From Microbispora amethystogenes (lineage in GTDB: Bacteria; Actinomycetota; Actinomycetes; Streptosporangiales; Streptosporangiaceae), in contig NZ_BOOB01000058.1 of NCBI RefSeq assembly GCF_016863015.1, positions 19,150 through 83,149 of the forward strand: a stretch of DNA of 64,000 bases, in the 5' to 3' direction. Below, piece after piece: positions 44,442-55,400 of this stretch. The number at the start of each line of letters is the position of its first letter. Positions within the stretch are counted from its first letter, which is position 1. The notes beneath the pieces were generated by a model that was given only the letters and a program-made list of their open reading frames with translations, had not been told where the DNA came from and made no database searches. The position numbers and the translations under genes are program-made.

Positions 44442-44806
44442 ACCACTCTCAGTGGAAGACCCGGCGGACCAGGAAGCTCTTGGGCGAGACGGTCGAGGAG
44501 TCCCCCGCTTACGTGGAAGCGGGCCAGGCCCTGGCGCTCGGCCAGGCCGTCTACAACCGCCGCACCGCCCTCGGCCTCTCCCAGGCCGAACTCGCTCACC
44601 GCGCCGGCATGACCCAACCCCAGATCTCCAACATCGAAGGCGGCGACTCCGTACCCACACTGCCTCTGCTGACCCGGCTCGCGAGCGCTCTGGACGCCTC
44701 CCTGACCATCCGGCTGGACGACAACGGCTCTGCCTTCGTCTTCACGCCCCACCACGACCCCCGGCCTGGCGAGTCAACCACCGGAGGCCACACCTCGGCA
44801 GCGTGA
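44438..44806 (+). CDS. XRE-family antitoxin
   Basis: This 122-residue helix-turn-helix protein starts at a GTG overlapping the toxin stop (GTGA), preceded by AAGGAGG. The XRE domain is central (ALGLSQAELAHRAGMTQPQISNIEGG, about residues 45-100). It should neutralise the HigB-like toxin and repress the operon promoter. The N-terminus (LLGETVEESPAYVEAGQALALG) matches the usual toxin-contact region of such antitoxins. The C-terminus is polar and variable. Confidence 0.88.
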   Translation: MNHSQWKTRRTRKLLGETVEESPAYVEAGQALALGQAVYNRRTALGLSQAELAHRAGMTQPQISNIEGGDSVPTLPLLTRLASALDASLTIRLDDNGSAFVFTPHHDPRPGESTTGGHTSAA

Positions 44807-44885
44807 ACCGGAGGATGGTGGCCTGCTTCTCCATCGGGTTGTAGCCAATGGGATCGAGCTCATTCGCCGGCGGACGGTGGCAGGG

Positions 44886-45671
44886 TCAGCGGCGGAGGAG
44901 AGTGCCGCGGGTGGCTGTGGAGAGGGCGACGGCGAGTACGGCGGAGACGGTGGCGGCCGTCCAGAGCGGCGTGTGGTCCGGGCCGACGACGCCGGTGTAG
45001 CTGTAGGTGGCGTTGAAGGCCGCGTGGAACAGGGCGGCGACGAGCACGCTGCCCCCGGCGGCGTTCACCAGGGCACCGATGAGGACGGTGGTGCCGGTGG
45101 TCAACAGCAGGAAGCCGGCGAACGGCAGGCCGTTGTCGCTCTCACCGGGCACGTGCAGCAGGGGGTAGTGCCACACGGACCAGACGACACCGAGGAGCAG
45201 GTTCGCCCAGGCGGGGCGCATCCGGGCCTGGAGCCGGGGCAGCAGCAGCCCGCGCCAGCCGGCCTCCTCGGTCAGCAGGTACAGGCCGACGCCGTACCCG
45301 AGGTAGGCGAGCGCCGACGGCAGGCTCATCATCGCACCGAGGTGCGGCCGGTGGCCGAGGGCGGCGGCGAGCGCCACGGCCGCCGTCGCCACGACGACGG
45401 GCATGGCCGGCGCCGCCAGGTACGTGACCGGCGGCACCCGCCAGACGACGAGGCGGCAGCCGAGGTCGAGCAGGGCCGGGCGGCCGCCGATCAGCGCGGT
45501 GACCAGGACGACGGACGGCGTGAGCACCCACAGCGCCAGGCCCTGCAGCAGCCGCCATCCGATGAGGCCGTGCGCCTGGGCGATGGCCGATCCCCAGACC
45601 AGCCACGGCAGCGCGAACATGGCGGCGCCGGCGGCGATCAGGTGGCCGGTGCGGGCGGTGCGGGCCACCAC
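44886..45671 (-). CDS. CPBP-family intramembrane protease
   Basis: This membrane protein of about 261 residues has seven to eight helices. The abortive-infection/CAAX-protease-like motifs are present: EEAGWRGLLLPRLQ, then VVWSVWHYPLLH and HAAFNATYSY. These supply the paired glutamates, histidines and Asn/His of the glutamic intramembrane protease site. Bacterial members process peptides or protect against self-made bacteriocins, and many are unassigned. Adjacent GTG codons at 45671 and 45668 are likely starts after GGAGACC. A longer frame to 45731 exists. Confidence 0.8.
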   Translation of the reverse strand: MVARTARTGHLIAAGAAMFALPWLVWGSAIAQAHGLIGWRLLQGLALWVLTPSVVLVTALIGGRPALLDLGCRLVVWRVPPVTYLAAPAMPVVVATAAVALAAALGHRPHLGAMMSLPSALAYLGYGVGLYLLTEEAGWRGLLLPRLQARMRPAWANLLLGVVWSVWHYPLLHVPGESDNGLPFAGFLLLTTGTTVLIGALVNAAGGSVLVAALFHAAFNATYSYTGVVGPDHTPLWTAATVSAVLAVALSTATRGTLLRR

Positions 45672-45861
45672 GGAGCCGGTCTCCGCGCCGCCATGCCGTA
45701 CGGATTGACCCGCTCCGGCCCCTCGCTCCATCCGTGGGTGGAGGACGCCCGGCCCGCGTGCGGCGCGAGTGGAGAACGCGGAGCTCCCGATTGCGGCGTG
45801 CCCGAATTACGTGAAACCGCCGTGAAAGTGACCTTCCCTACCTTGATCGTGATCAGCACCG

Positions 45862-48800
45862 ATGCCGCCCGCGGCCGGTGTCCGAGTTGCCCGTGAGGTG
45901 AAGGTGACTTTCCGCCCACGATCCCGCCCGCGATCCCGCCCGCTCTCCCGAAACGAAGACGACGGCAGGCGACGACGGCGGTGGCTCGCCGCCGCGCTCG
46001 CCGTACCGGCACTGCTCGTCACGTTCGCGCACGCCCTCGCCCTGCCCGCGGCGGCCGGCCCGGCCGCCGCGCCGGGCATCGTCGCCCAGGACGGTTATCC
46101 CGACCCCGAGCCGCTCCCCGGAGAGGACGCCACGGCCATCCGGCAGGCGAAGGACACCGGGCAACCAGTCGAGATCATGTCGCAGCGTACGGAGACCACC
46201 CAGGTGTTCGCCGAGCCCGACGGCAACCAGCGCATGGTCGCGAGCCTCTGGCCGAGCCGGGTGAAGAAGGGGGACACCTGGGCCACGGTCGACCTCAGCC
46301 TGATGTGGCGGGGAGACGGCACGCTCGGGCCCTACTCCGCACCCGTGGACATGACGTTCTCCGGCGGCGGCGACGGGCCGCTGGTCCGGATCGTCAAGGA
46401 CGGCGTCACGCTCACCTACACCTGGCCGGCGCCGCTGCCGAAGCCCCTGCCGCTCTACGAGACCGCCACCTACGAGGAGGTGTTCCCGGGGGTCGACCTC
46501 AAGCTGACGGCCGGCCTCGACGGCTTCTCGCAGGTGCTGGTCGTGAAGACCCCGGAGGCGGCGCGCGATCCGCGGCTGGCCGAGTTCCGGATGAAGGTCC
46601 AGGTCAGCGGGGGCACGCTGAGCCTCGACCCGACCGGCAACGCCACCGTGCGCGACCCGGGCGGGAAGGTCGTCCTGCACGGCAGCGCCCCGCAGATGTG
46701 GGACTCCTCCGGCACGGAGGAGACGGAGGACGGCGGCAGAGGCCGTCTCGTCGGCCCGCTGACCGGGGACGCGATCGGCACGGTCGCCGCCCGGCTCGAC
46801 GCCGACGCGCTGGTGCTCACCCCCGACCAGGCCTTCCTGCGGACACCCGGCCTGACCTACCCGGTCTACGTCGACCCGCCGATGTACGGCGCCGGGCGGC
46901 TCGCCTTCGCCTACGTCTCCAAGCACTTCGCCTCGACGAAGTACTACGGCACCAGCGACGTGGCCAAGGTCGGCTACTACAACGACCCGTACGTGCCGTC
47001 CGGGCCCACGGTCGACACCTACCGGTCGTTCTTCCGGATGAACACCTCGCCGGTGAACGGCAAGCACATCGTCAAGGCCACCTTCCGCGCCTACGAGACG
47101 TACTCGTGGTCGTGCTCGGCCCGCGAGGTGCAGCTCTGGCTCACCGGCTCGATCGGCACCGGCACCACCTGGAACGCGCAGCCCGCCTGGAAGCGCAAGA
47201 TCGCCTCGGCCAGCGTCGCGAAGGGCTACAGCTCGAGTTGCGGCGCCGGAGGCGTCGACTTCGACGCCACGTCGGCCGTGACGGAGGCGGCGTCGAAGAA
47301 CTGGGCGAACCTCACCCTCGGCCTGCGCGCGGCGAGCGAGAGCGACAAGTACGGCTGGAAGAAGTTCCGCAACAACCCCTCCATCGAGATCACCTACAAC
47401 ACCACCCCCAACGTGCCCGACCAGCTCTCCACCCAGGTCGGCGCCAGCGCGTACGTGCCCTGCGCCACCGGGACGGCCGCGCCGTACGTCACGACGCTCA
47501 CACCGACGCTGCGGGCGAGGGTGACCGACGCCGACGGCGCGAAGGGCCAGACCGTGCGCGCCCACTTCGAGTGGTACGCGACCGGCGGGGCGAAGCTCGG
47601 TGAGCGCATCACGTCCTACGTCGCCTCCGGCACGCCCGTCACCGCTCCGCTCACGGTCACCGACGGGGCGAAGATCAGCTGGCGGGTGCGGGCCCAGGAC
47701 GGCGTCGCCACCAGCGGCACCAGCGGCTGGTCGGGCTGGTGCGACATGATCGTCGACCGGACTCGGCCCTCCGTGGCGCCCGGCGTGGCCTCCACGGACT
47801 ATCCCGAGACGCCCTCGGGAGGCGACCCGGTCCCCGGCGGCGGCGTCGGCCGGATGGGCGTCTTCCGGCTCACTCCCGGGACGGTGACGGACGCCGGTGG
47901 CTACCTCTACGCGCTGAACAGCGACGACCCGGGGACGGCGACGGCCGTGAACGCCGCGGCGGACGGCACCGCGACCGTGAAGGTGACCCCGCCCCGTGAC
48001 CTGCTCAACGTGCTGTACGTGTGGATCCGCGACAAGGCGGGCAACATCGGCCCGTACAAGCGGTACGAGTTCAGCGTGCGGCGGGCGACCTCGCCGGTGG
48101 CGATCTGGACGCTCGACGAGACCTCCGGCACCGTGGCCGGCGACTCCTCGGGCAACGGCTACCAGGCCACGCTGACCACCGGCGCCACCCGCACCCCCGG
48201 CCGCGTCTCCGGCGCCGTACGGCTCGACGGCGTCCAGGGCACGATCACCCCGTCGAAGCCGGACGGGATCATCCGCACCGACCGGAACTTCAGCGTGGCG
48301 GCCTGGGTGCGGCTCACCGACAAGAACTCCTATCGCACGGTGCTCAGCCAGGACGGCGTGAACCGCGCCGGCTTCTCCCTGCAGTACCACATCGGCAGTG
48401 ACCGGTGGGCGATGGCGATGGGCTCCGCGGACAGCGTCGCCTCGCCGACGTACTACCACGCCAAGTCCGACGCGGCGCCGGTGACCGGACGGTGGACGCA
48501 CCTCGCGGCGTCCTTCGACGCGGCGACCGGGCGGCTGCGCCTCTTCGTGGACGGCAGGCCGCAGAGCACGACGGCCGTGCAGCCCACCCCGTGGAACGCC
48601 GCGGGCAGGTTCGTGATCGGCCGGGCCCTCGGCGGGTCGGAACAGTGGGCCGGCGACGTCGACGACGTGCGGGTCTGGGACCGGGTGGTCTACGACAAGG
48701 AGGTCGGCGACCTGGCCAACCGTCCGGTGAAGCTGGAGGGCCACTGGAAACTCGACGAGACCTCCGGCACCGTCGCCCGCGACTCCTCGGGCAAGCCGAG

Positions 48801-49386
48801 CGACCTCGTCCGGGACGCCGACGCCACCGGCGCCTGCACCTGGACCGGCGGATGGGTGGGCGGCGCGGCCGGCTTCGGCGCGGCCGGGTGCCTGATCCGC
48901 ACCAAGGCGCCGCTGCAGTCCGGCGCGGGTCCGCTGCTGCGCACCGACGGCTCCTTCACCGTCGCCGCGTGGGTGCGGCTGACCGACAAGGCCGACTACC
49001 GCACCGCGGTGAGCATGGACGGCGTCAGCCGCAGCGGCTTCTACCTGCAGTACGACAAGGCGCAGGACCGCTGGCGGTTCAACATGCCGACGGCCGACTC
49101 CACCTCCGCCGTCTACACCGGCCCCTTCTCGACCGACCCCGCCGAGACCGGGGTGTGGACGCACCTCGCAGGCGTCTACGACCGGGCGAACAACCAGCTC
49201 AGGCTGTACGTCGACGGCAACCTCGAAGGCACCACGTCGTTCACCACGCCCTGGCAGACGAAGGACGCGCTGACCATCGGACAGGCGATCAACGGCTGGA
49301 ACAAGTGGGTCGGTGAGATCGACGACGTGCGCGCCTACACCGGTGTGCTCTCCGACGACGAGATCTACGAGCTCTCCCTGCAGTAA
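45862..49386 (+). CDS. Large secreted LamG-domain protein
   Basis: This is an exported protein of about 1174 residues. After a basic N-terminus and signal segment (LAAALAVPALLVTFAHALALP) comes a conserved N-terminal region common in actinomycete surface proteins (residues about 75-330). A DNRLRE-like beta domain follows (about 340-530), then an immunoglobulin-like part. Two LamG/concanavalin-type domains come last (about 750-950 and 960-1174). They repeat the pattern WTLDETSGTVAGDSSGNG / WKLDETSGTVARDSSGKP and the closing W.GDVDDVRVWDRV / WVGEIDDVRAYTGV. It lies directly upstream of the RHS gene with a hairpin between. The start is uncertain (ATG 45862 or GTG 45901). Confidence 0.85.
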   Translation: MPPAAGVRVAREVKVTFRPRSRPRSRPLSRNEDDGRRRRRWLAAALAVPALLVTFAHALALPAAAGPAAAPGIVAQDGYPDPEPLPGEDATAIRQAKDTGQPVEIMSQRTETTQVFAEPDGNQRMVASLWPSRVKKGDTWATVDLSLMWRGDGTLGPYSAPVDMTFSGGGDGPLVRIVKDGVTLTYTWPAPLPKPLPLYETATYEEVFPGVDLKLTAGLDGFSQVLVVKTPEAARDPRLAEFRMKVQVSGGTLSLDPTGNATVRDPGGKVVLHGSAPQMWDSSGTEETEDGGRGRLVGPLTGDAIGTVAARLDADALVLTPDQAFLRTPGLTYPVYVDPPMYGAGRLAFAYVSKHFASTKYYGTSDVAKVGYYNDPYVPSGPTVDTYRSFFRMNTSPVNGKHIVKATFRAYETYSWSCSAREVQLWLTGSIGTGTTWNAQPAWKRKIASASVAKGYSSSCGAGGVDFDATSAVTEAASKNWANLTLGLRAASESDKYGWKKFRNNPSIEITYNTTPNVPDQLSTQVGASAYVPCATGTAAPYVTTLTPTLRARVTDADGAKGQTVRAHFEWYATGGAKLGERITSYVASGTPVTAPLTVTDGAKISWRVRAQDGVATSGTSGWSGWCDMIVDRTRPSVAPGVASTDYPETPSGGDPVPGGGVGRMGVFRLTPGTVTDAGGYLYALNSDDPGTATAVNAAADGTATVKVTPPRDLLNVLYVWIRDKAGNIGPYKRYEFSVRRATSPVAIWTLDETSGTVAGDSSGNGYQATLTTGATRTPGRVSGAVRLDGVQGTITPSKPDGIIRTDRNFSVAAWVRLTDKNSYRTVLSQDGVNRAGFSLQYHIGSDRWAMAMGSADSVASPTYYHAKSDAAPVTGRWTHLAASFDAATGRLRLFVDGRPQSTTAVQPTPWNAAGRFVIGRALGGSEQWAGDVDDVRVWDRVVYDKEVGDLANRPVKLEGHWKLDETSGTVARDSSGKPSDLVRDADATGACTWTGGWVGGAAGFGAAGCLIRTKAPLQSGAGPLLRTDGSFTVAAWVRLTDKADYRTAVSMDGVSRSGFYLQYDKAQDRWRFNMPTADSTSAVYTGPFSTDPAETGVWTHLAGVYDRANNQLRLYVDGNLEGTTSFTTPWQTKDALTIGQAINGWNKWVGEIDDVRAYTGVLSDDEIYELSLQ

Positions 49387-49401
49387 GTCCTTCCCCCCAT
49401 C

Positions 49402-49435
49402 GCCGGCGAAGGGCGTTCCCGCGCCCTTCGCCGGC
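49402..49435 (+). terminator. Hairpin between LamG and RHS genes
   Basis: GCCGGCGAAGGGC pairs perfectly with GCCCTTCGCCGGC around a short loop, 16 bp after the LamG stop and 18 bp before the RHS start. Without a T-run it may attenuate or stabilise mRNA and not fully terminate. Confidence 0.6.
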
Positions 49436-49452
49436 AGCCGGAGGTAGTCACC

Positions 49453-52400
49453 ATGGATTTCCCCCAGTCACGATCTCGCGGCCTCCGCCGCCGAACCGCC
49501 GTCACCACCATCGCCGCCCTCGCGGCCTCCTTCCTGTACGCCCAGCCGGTGGCGGCCGCCGGCGACCGCTGGGATCCCCCCGACCCGCAGCGGGACCACC
49601 TGGTGGAGGGGACACCCGTCCCGGTGAAGGGCGGGGCGGCCGACCCCGCCGAGCGAAGCGCGCTGAAGGCCCCGCCCAAGGTGGTGTGGCCGCGGGCGGG
49701 CAGCGCGACGGCCGACCTCTCCGCCCTCCCCGCGCTTGCCGGAAAGCCGGCCGCACAGAATTCGGCCGCACAGAATCCGGCCGCCGTCCGGGACGCGGGG
49801 GCTCCGGACGCGCGGCCGGCCCTCGTCGGGTTGTCCGGCCTGCCGGTGCGGATCGGCCCCGGAAGGGGCGTCGCCGAGGCCGCGCGGGCGAGCGCCGCCA
49901 CCCAGCCGTCCGCCGCTCAGCCGTCCTCCGCCCAGTCGTCCTCGGCTCAGTCATCCCCCGCTCAGCCGTCCGCGGCGGCGCCGGGGAAGGTCCGGGTCGA
50001 CCTGCTGAACCCGGTCGCCTCGTCCCTGCCCGGTGACACCGGGGTGCGGCTGCGGGTGACCCGCGCCGACGGCGCCGCGCAGGCCGCGCCGGTCACTCTG
50101 GAGCTGGACTACTCGGGGTTCCGCGGCGCCTACGGCGGCGACTGGGCGGCCCGGCTGCGCCTGGTGGAACTGCCCGCCTGCGCCGCGACCGCCACCCCGG
50201 CCACCGGCCTGGCCTCTGTTCCCGCCGGGACCGGTGGCTGTCCCGCTCCCCGGCCGGTGCCGGGGACGAACGACGTCGCGCGGGGCACGCTCACCGCCGA
50301 GATCGGCGCGGCGCCCGCGTCGTCTGGGCCCGCCACGTCGTCCGCGCCCGCCGCCGACGCGGCCCGGGAGACGGCCGCGGGCGCGACCGGGAACGGCTCA
50401 GTGGCCGGCGCGTCCGCCTCGGGCGCCGGGCTCTACGCGCTGGCGGCCGCCCCCTCGGGCGGCACCGGCGACTACACCGCCACCCCGCTCTCCCCCAGCG
50501 CCGACTGGGAGGTGAGCCCGCAGTCGGGCGACTTCTCCTGGTCCTATCCGATGCGGGTGCCGCCGTCGCTGGGCGGCCCGGCGCCGGAGCTCGCCCTGGC
50601 CTACTCCTCCAGCGGCGTCGACGGGCGCACCGCGTCGACGAACAACCAGCCGAGCTGGGTGGGCGAGGGCTTCGACCTCAACCCCGGCGGCTTCATCGAG
50701 CGCAAGTACAAGTCCTGCGCGGACGACGGCGTCACCCCCAAGAACGGCGAGCTGTGCTGGGGCGGCGACAACGCCGTCGTGGTGCTCGGCGGCGGGGCCA
50801 ACGAGCTCGTCCACGACGCGGCCACCGGCGCGTGGCGGCTGAAGAACGACGACGGGTCCCGGGTGGAGAAGCTCACCGGCGCCGTCAACGGGGACGACGG
50901 CGACGGCGACGGCGCCAAGGGCGAGCACTGGAAGATCACGCAGCCCGACGGCACCCAGTTCTTCTTCGGGCTGAACCGGTTGCCCGGCTGGGTCTCCGGC
51001 AAGCAGGAGACGGGGTCCACCTGGACGGTGCCCGTCTACGGCGACGACTCGGGCGAGCCCTGCCACAAGACGGCCTACGCCGACTCGTGGTGCCAGCAGG
51101 CCTACCGCTGGAACCTCGACCACGTCATCGACACCCACGGCAACACGATGAGCTTCTTCTACACGAAGGAGACCAACCACTACGGCCGCAACATGAAGGC
51201 CGCCGACGAGACGCCGTACACGGCGAGCGGTTACCTGGACCGCATCGAGTACGGCCAGCGCGCCGGGCAGGCGTACGCCAAGCTTCCCGTCGGGAAGGTC
51301 CTGTTCTCGGTGGACGAGCGGTGCGTCCGCACCCCCACGTTCGACTGCGCGCCCGCCAAGCTCACCAAGGCCAACGCCGCCTACTGGCCCGACGTGCCGG
51401 CCGACCTGCTGTGCGCCTCCGGCGCCGACTGCGCCAACCACGCGCCGGTCTTCTTCACCCGCAAGCGGCTGACCGCGGTGACCACCCAGGTGCTCAAGGA
51501 CGGCGCGCTGACCGACGTCGACACCTGGACGCTGACCCAGTCCTTCCCCAAGCCCGGTGACAACATGAGCGCCGCGCTCTGGCTGGCGCGGATCCAGCAC
51601 ACCGGCAAGGTGGGCGGTGCCCTCAGCACGCCGCCGGTCGACTTCGACGGCGTGGAGATGCCCAACCGGGTCGACGCGCTCGAAGGCGTCGCACCGATGA
51701 TGAAGTGGCGCATCCGCAGCGTGAACAACGAGACCGGCGGCCGGCTCACGGTCGTCTACTCCGACCCCCAGTGCACCCGCGCCTCCCTCCCCCAGCCGCA
51801 CGCCAACGGCAGGCGCTGCTACCCGGTGTTCTGGACCCCGGAGGGCGCGACCGCCCCCGGCATCGACTGGTTCCACAAGTACGTCGCCGTGCAGACGCAG
51901 GAGGTCGACCTCACCGGCGGCTCGCCGATGGTCCGCACCGACTACGTCTACAAGGGCGACCCGGCCTGGGCGTACGACGACCTGGAGCTCGCCCCGGCCT
52001 CCCGCCGCACCTGGTCCGCGTGGCGCGGCTACGAGAAGGTGCAGGTCGTCACGGGCGAGGCGCCCGACCGCCGCACGGCCGTCGAGCACCTGTTCTTCCG
52101 CGGGCTGGACGGCGACAAGCAGCCGAGCGGCACCCGGAGCGTCCAGGTGACCGACTCCGAGGGAGGAAAGGTCACCGACCACTGGAGGCTGCAGGGCTTC
52201 GAGCGCGAGACCCGGCAGCTGGACGGGCCGGACGGCGCCGAGGTGTCCGCCACCGTCAACGACCCCTGGCTGCAGGGGCCGAACGCGACGGAGGGCTCCG
52301 ATCAGGCCTACCGCCTCTCGGTGGCCAAGGTGCGCGGCCGCAGCAAGCTCAGCACCGGCGCGATCCGCCGGACCGAGACCCGCAACTCCTTCGACACGTA

Positions 52401-55400
52401 CGGCTCGCTGACCTCGGTCGACGACCTGGGCGACATCGGGACCACCAGCGACGACCAGTGCCTCCGCAACACCTACGCCCGCAACACCGGCGCGTGGATC
52501 CTCAACGCGGTGGTCCGGAGCGAGAAGGTCGCGGTCGCCTGCGACACCACCCCCCGGCGGCCGGACGACGTCCTCGAAGACGTCCGGACGTACTACGACG
52601 GCGGGGCCTACGGCGCCGCGCCCACCAAGGGCGACGTGACCAGGACCGAGGACCTGCGCGGTTACGCGAACGGCCAGCCGGTCTACCAGCAGGCGGCGCG
52701 TGCCGTGTACGACGCGTACGGACGGAAGACAGAGAGCTACGACGCGGCCGACGCCAAGTCCACCACGTCGTACACCCCGGCGGCCGACGCGGCGCCGGTC
52801 AAGACGGTCGTCACCAACCCGCTCGGCCACACCGAGACCACCGCCCTGCGTCCCGAGTGGAGCGTGACGGCCGCCCAGGACGACGCGAACGGCCGGCACA
52901 CAGAGCTGGCCTACGACCCGCTGGGACGGCTGGCCAAGGTGTGGCTGCCGGACCGGCCCACCGGTCAGAGCCCGAGCCAGGAGTTCACGTACACCATCGA
53001 GCAGGGCGCACCGGTGGCCGTCGCCACGAAGACCCTGAACAACGAGGGCGGCTACGACGTCTCCTACGAGATCTACGACGGCCTGCTGCGCACGCGGCAG
53101 AACCAGCAGCCGGCGCACGGCGGCGGGCGCCTGCTCAGCGACACCGTCTACAACACCCTCGGGCAGATCGCCAAGGTCAACGACGTGTACGCCAACGCCG
53201 ACGCCCCCGGCCCGCTCATCCTCGGCGTGGCCGACAGCGCGGTCCCGGCGCAGACGGTCTACGCCTACGACGGGCTGGGCCGCACCACCGCCGAGATCCT
53301 CAAGGTGATGGGCGACGAGAAGTGGCGGACCACGACCGCCTACAACGGTGAACGGACGGACGTCGATCCCCCGGAGGGCTCGACCCCGACGACCACGATC
53401 GCCGACGCCCGGGGCCGGACGGTCGAACTGCGCCAGTACAAGGGCCCGTCGCCGGTCGGCGCGTACGACACCACCAGGTACGGGTACAGCCGCGGCGGGG
53501 AGCAGGACACGGTCACCGACCCCGCGGGCAACGTGTGGCGGACCACCCGCGACCTGCGCGGCCGGGTCGTCAGGACCGAGGACCCCGACCGGGGCACGAC
53601 GGCCTACACCTACGACGACCTGGACCGGATCGCGACCAGCACCGACGCCGAGAACCGCACGCTGGCGTTCGAGTACGACGTGCTGGGCCGGCGCACCGCC
53701 GTCCACGCCGGGAAGACGACGCAGGACCCGACGATCGCGTCGTGGACGTACGACACGCTCCCCGACGGCACCTCCGTCAAGGGCATGCCCGTCTCCGCCA
53801 CGCGCTGGAACGGGACGAACGCCTACGTCACGCGGGTCGACGCCTACGACTCCGCCTACCGGGCGACCGCGAACAGCTACGTCGTCCCGGCGTCGGAGGG
53901 CAGGCTCGCGGGGACGTACACCTTCAAGACCCGCTACAACCCCGACGGCACGGTCCAGTCGGTCACGTATCCGGAGGCCGGCAACCTGCCCGCCGAGACG
54001 GTGCGCACCACCTACACCGACCAGGCGATGCCGCTGCAGACCCGCAGCGGCCTCGGGACGTACGTCAACGACACGCTCTACAGCAAGAGCGGCGAGGCGC
54101 TGCAGGAACGCTGGGGTGAGGACGGCCGTCAGATCCTGAACGACTACACCTACGAGGAGGGCACCCGGCGGCTGCTGCGCCGGATCACCGACCGGCAGAC
54201 CGACTCGAAGGTTCGGCAGGGCGACCTGAACTACGAGTACGACGAGTCGGGCAACCTCACCCGGATCGCCGACACGCCTCCGGCGGCCAACGCCGCCTCC
54301 GACATCCAGTGCTTCCGGTACGACCACCTGCGGCGGGTGTCGCACGCCTGGACCACCACCGGAGCCTGCACCACCACACCGGACGCGAACGGCGGCGTCA
54401 CACCGAGCGGGGTCGGCGGCGCCACGCCGTACTGGAACTCCTACACCTACGACCTGACGGGCGCCCGGCAGACCGAGACCCGGCACGCCGTGAACGGAGC
54501 CACCGGCGACACCGTCAGCACCTTCAGCTATCCCGCCACCGGGCAGCCCCAGGCACACGCCCCGAAGCAGGTGAGCACGACCGGGCCGGGCGTCAACCGG
54601 ACCGACGCCTACTTCTACGACAAGACCGGCAACACCACCACGCGCCGGGTCGGCTCCGCCGAGCAGACGCTGGAGTGGGACGCCGAGGGCCACCTCGCGA
54701 AGGTGACCGAGGCGGGCAGGACCACCTCGTTCATGTACGACGCCGAGGGCAACCGGCTCATCCGGCGCGACCCTTCGGGGACGGTGCTCTACCTCGGCGT
54801 GATGGAGGTGCGGGTCGACACCGGCTCCACCACTCCGAGCGCCACGCGCTACTACACCCACGGCGACCGGACGATCGCGGTCAGGGGCAACGACCAGCGG
54901 CTCACCTGGCTCGTCTCCGACCATCACGGCACGGCCGAGCTGGCGATCGACGCGGCCTCCCTGGAGGTCACCCGGCGGAGGTTCGACCCGTTCGGCAACC
55001 CCCGGGGCGAGCAACCCGGTTCCTGGCCCTCACAGCGGGCGTTCGTCGGCGGCACCGCCGACCTCTCCACCGGCCTCGTCCACCTCGGCGCCCGCGAATA
55101 CCTGCCGAGTGAAGGACGGTTCCTGTCGGTGGACCCGGTGTTCGACTCCAACGAGCCGCAGAAGCTCAACGGGTACACCTACGCCGGCAACAACCCGGTC
55201 ACCGAGAGCGACCCGGACGGCAACGACTGGGGCTGCATCCTCTGCGGTCTCCTGATCAGGGCGGTGACCGCGATCACCAGGGCGTTCATGGCGACCATGA
55301 AGGCCATCCGGGACGCGTGGCACCGCTTCGTCGACTACCAGAGAAGGCTGGTCGAGCGGGCCCGCGAGCGGGCGCGGCAACTGGCCGAGGAGGCGCGCAA

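Noticed and set aside
45853..49164. A 1103-codon minus-strand frame opposite the LamG gene
   Set aside because: The LamG frame has signal peptide and two recognisable domains; the opposite frame has none.
50398..55014. A 1538-codon minus-strand frame within the RHS gene
   Set aside because: It is antisense to a well-supported protein with domains. Its composition is typical of shadow frames.
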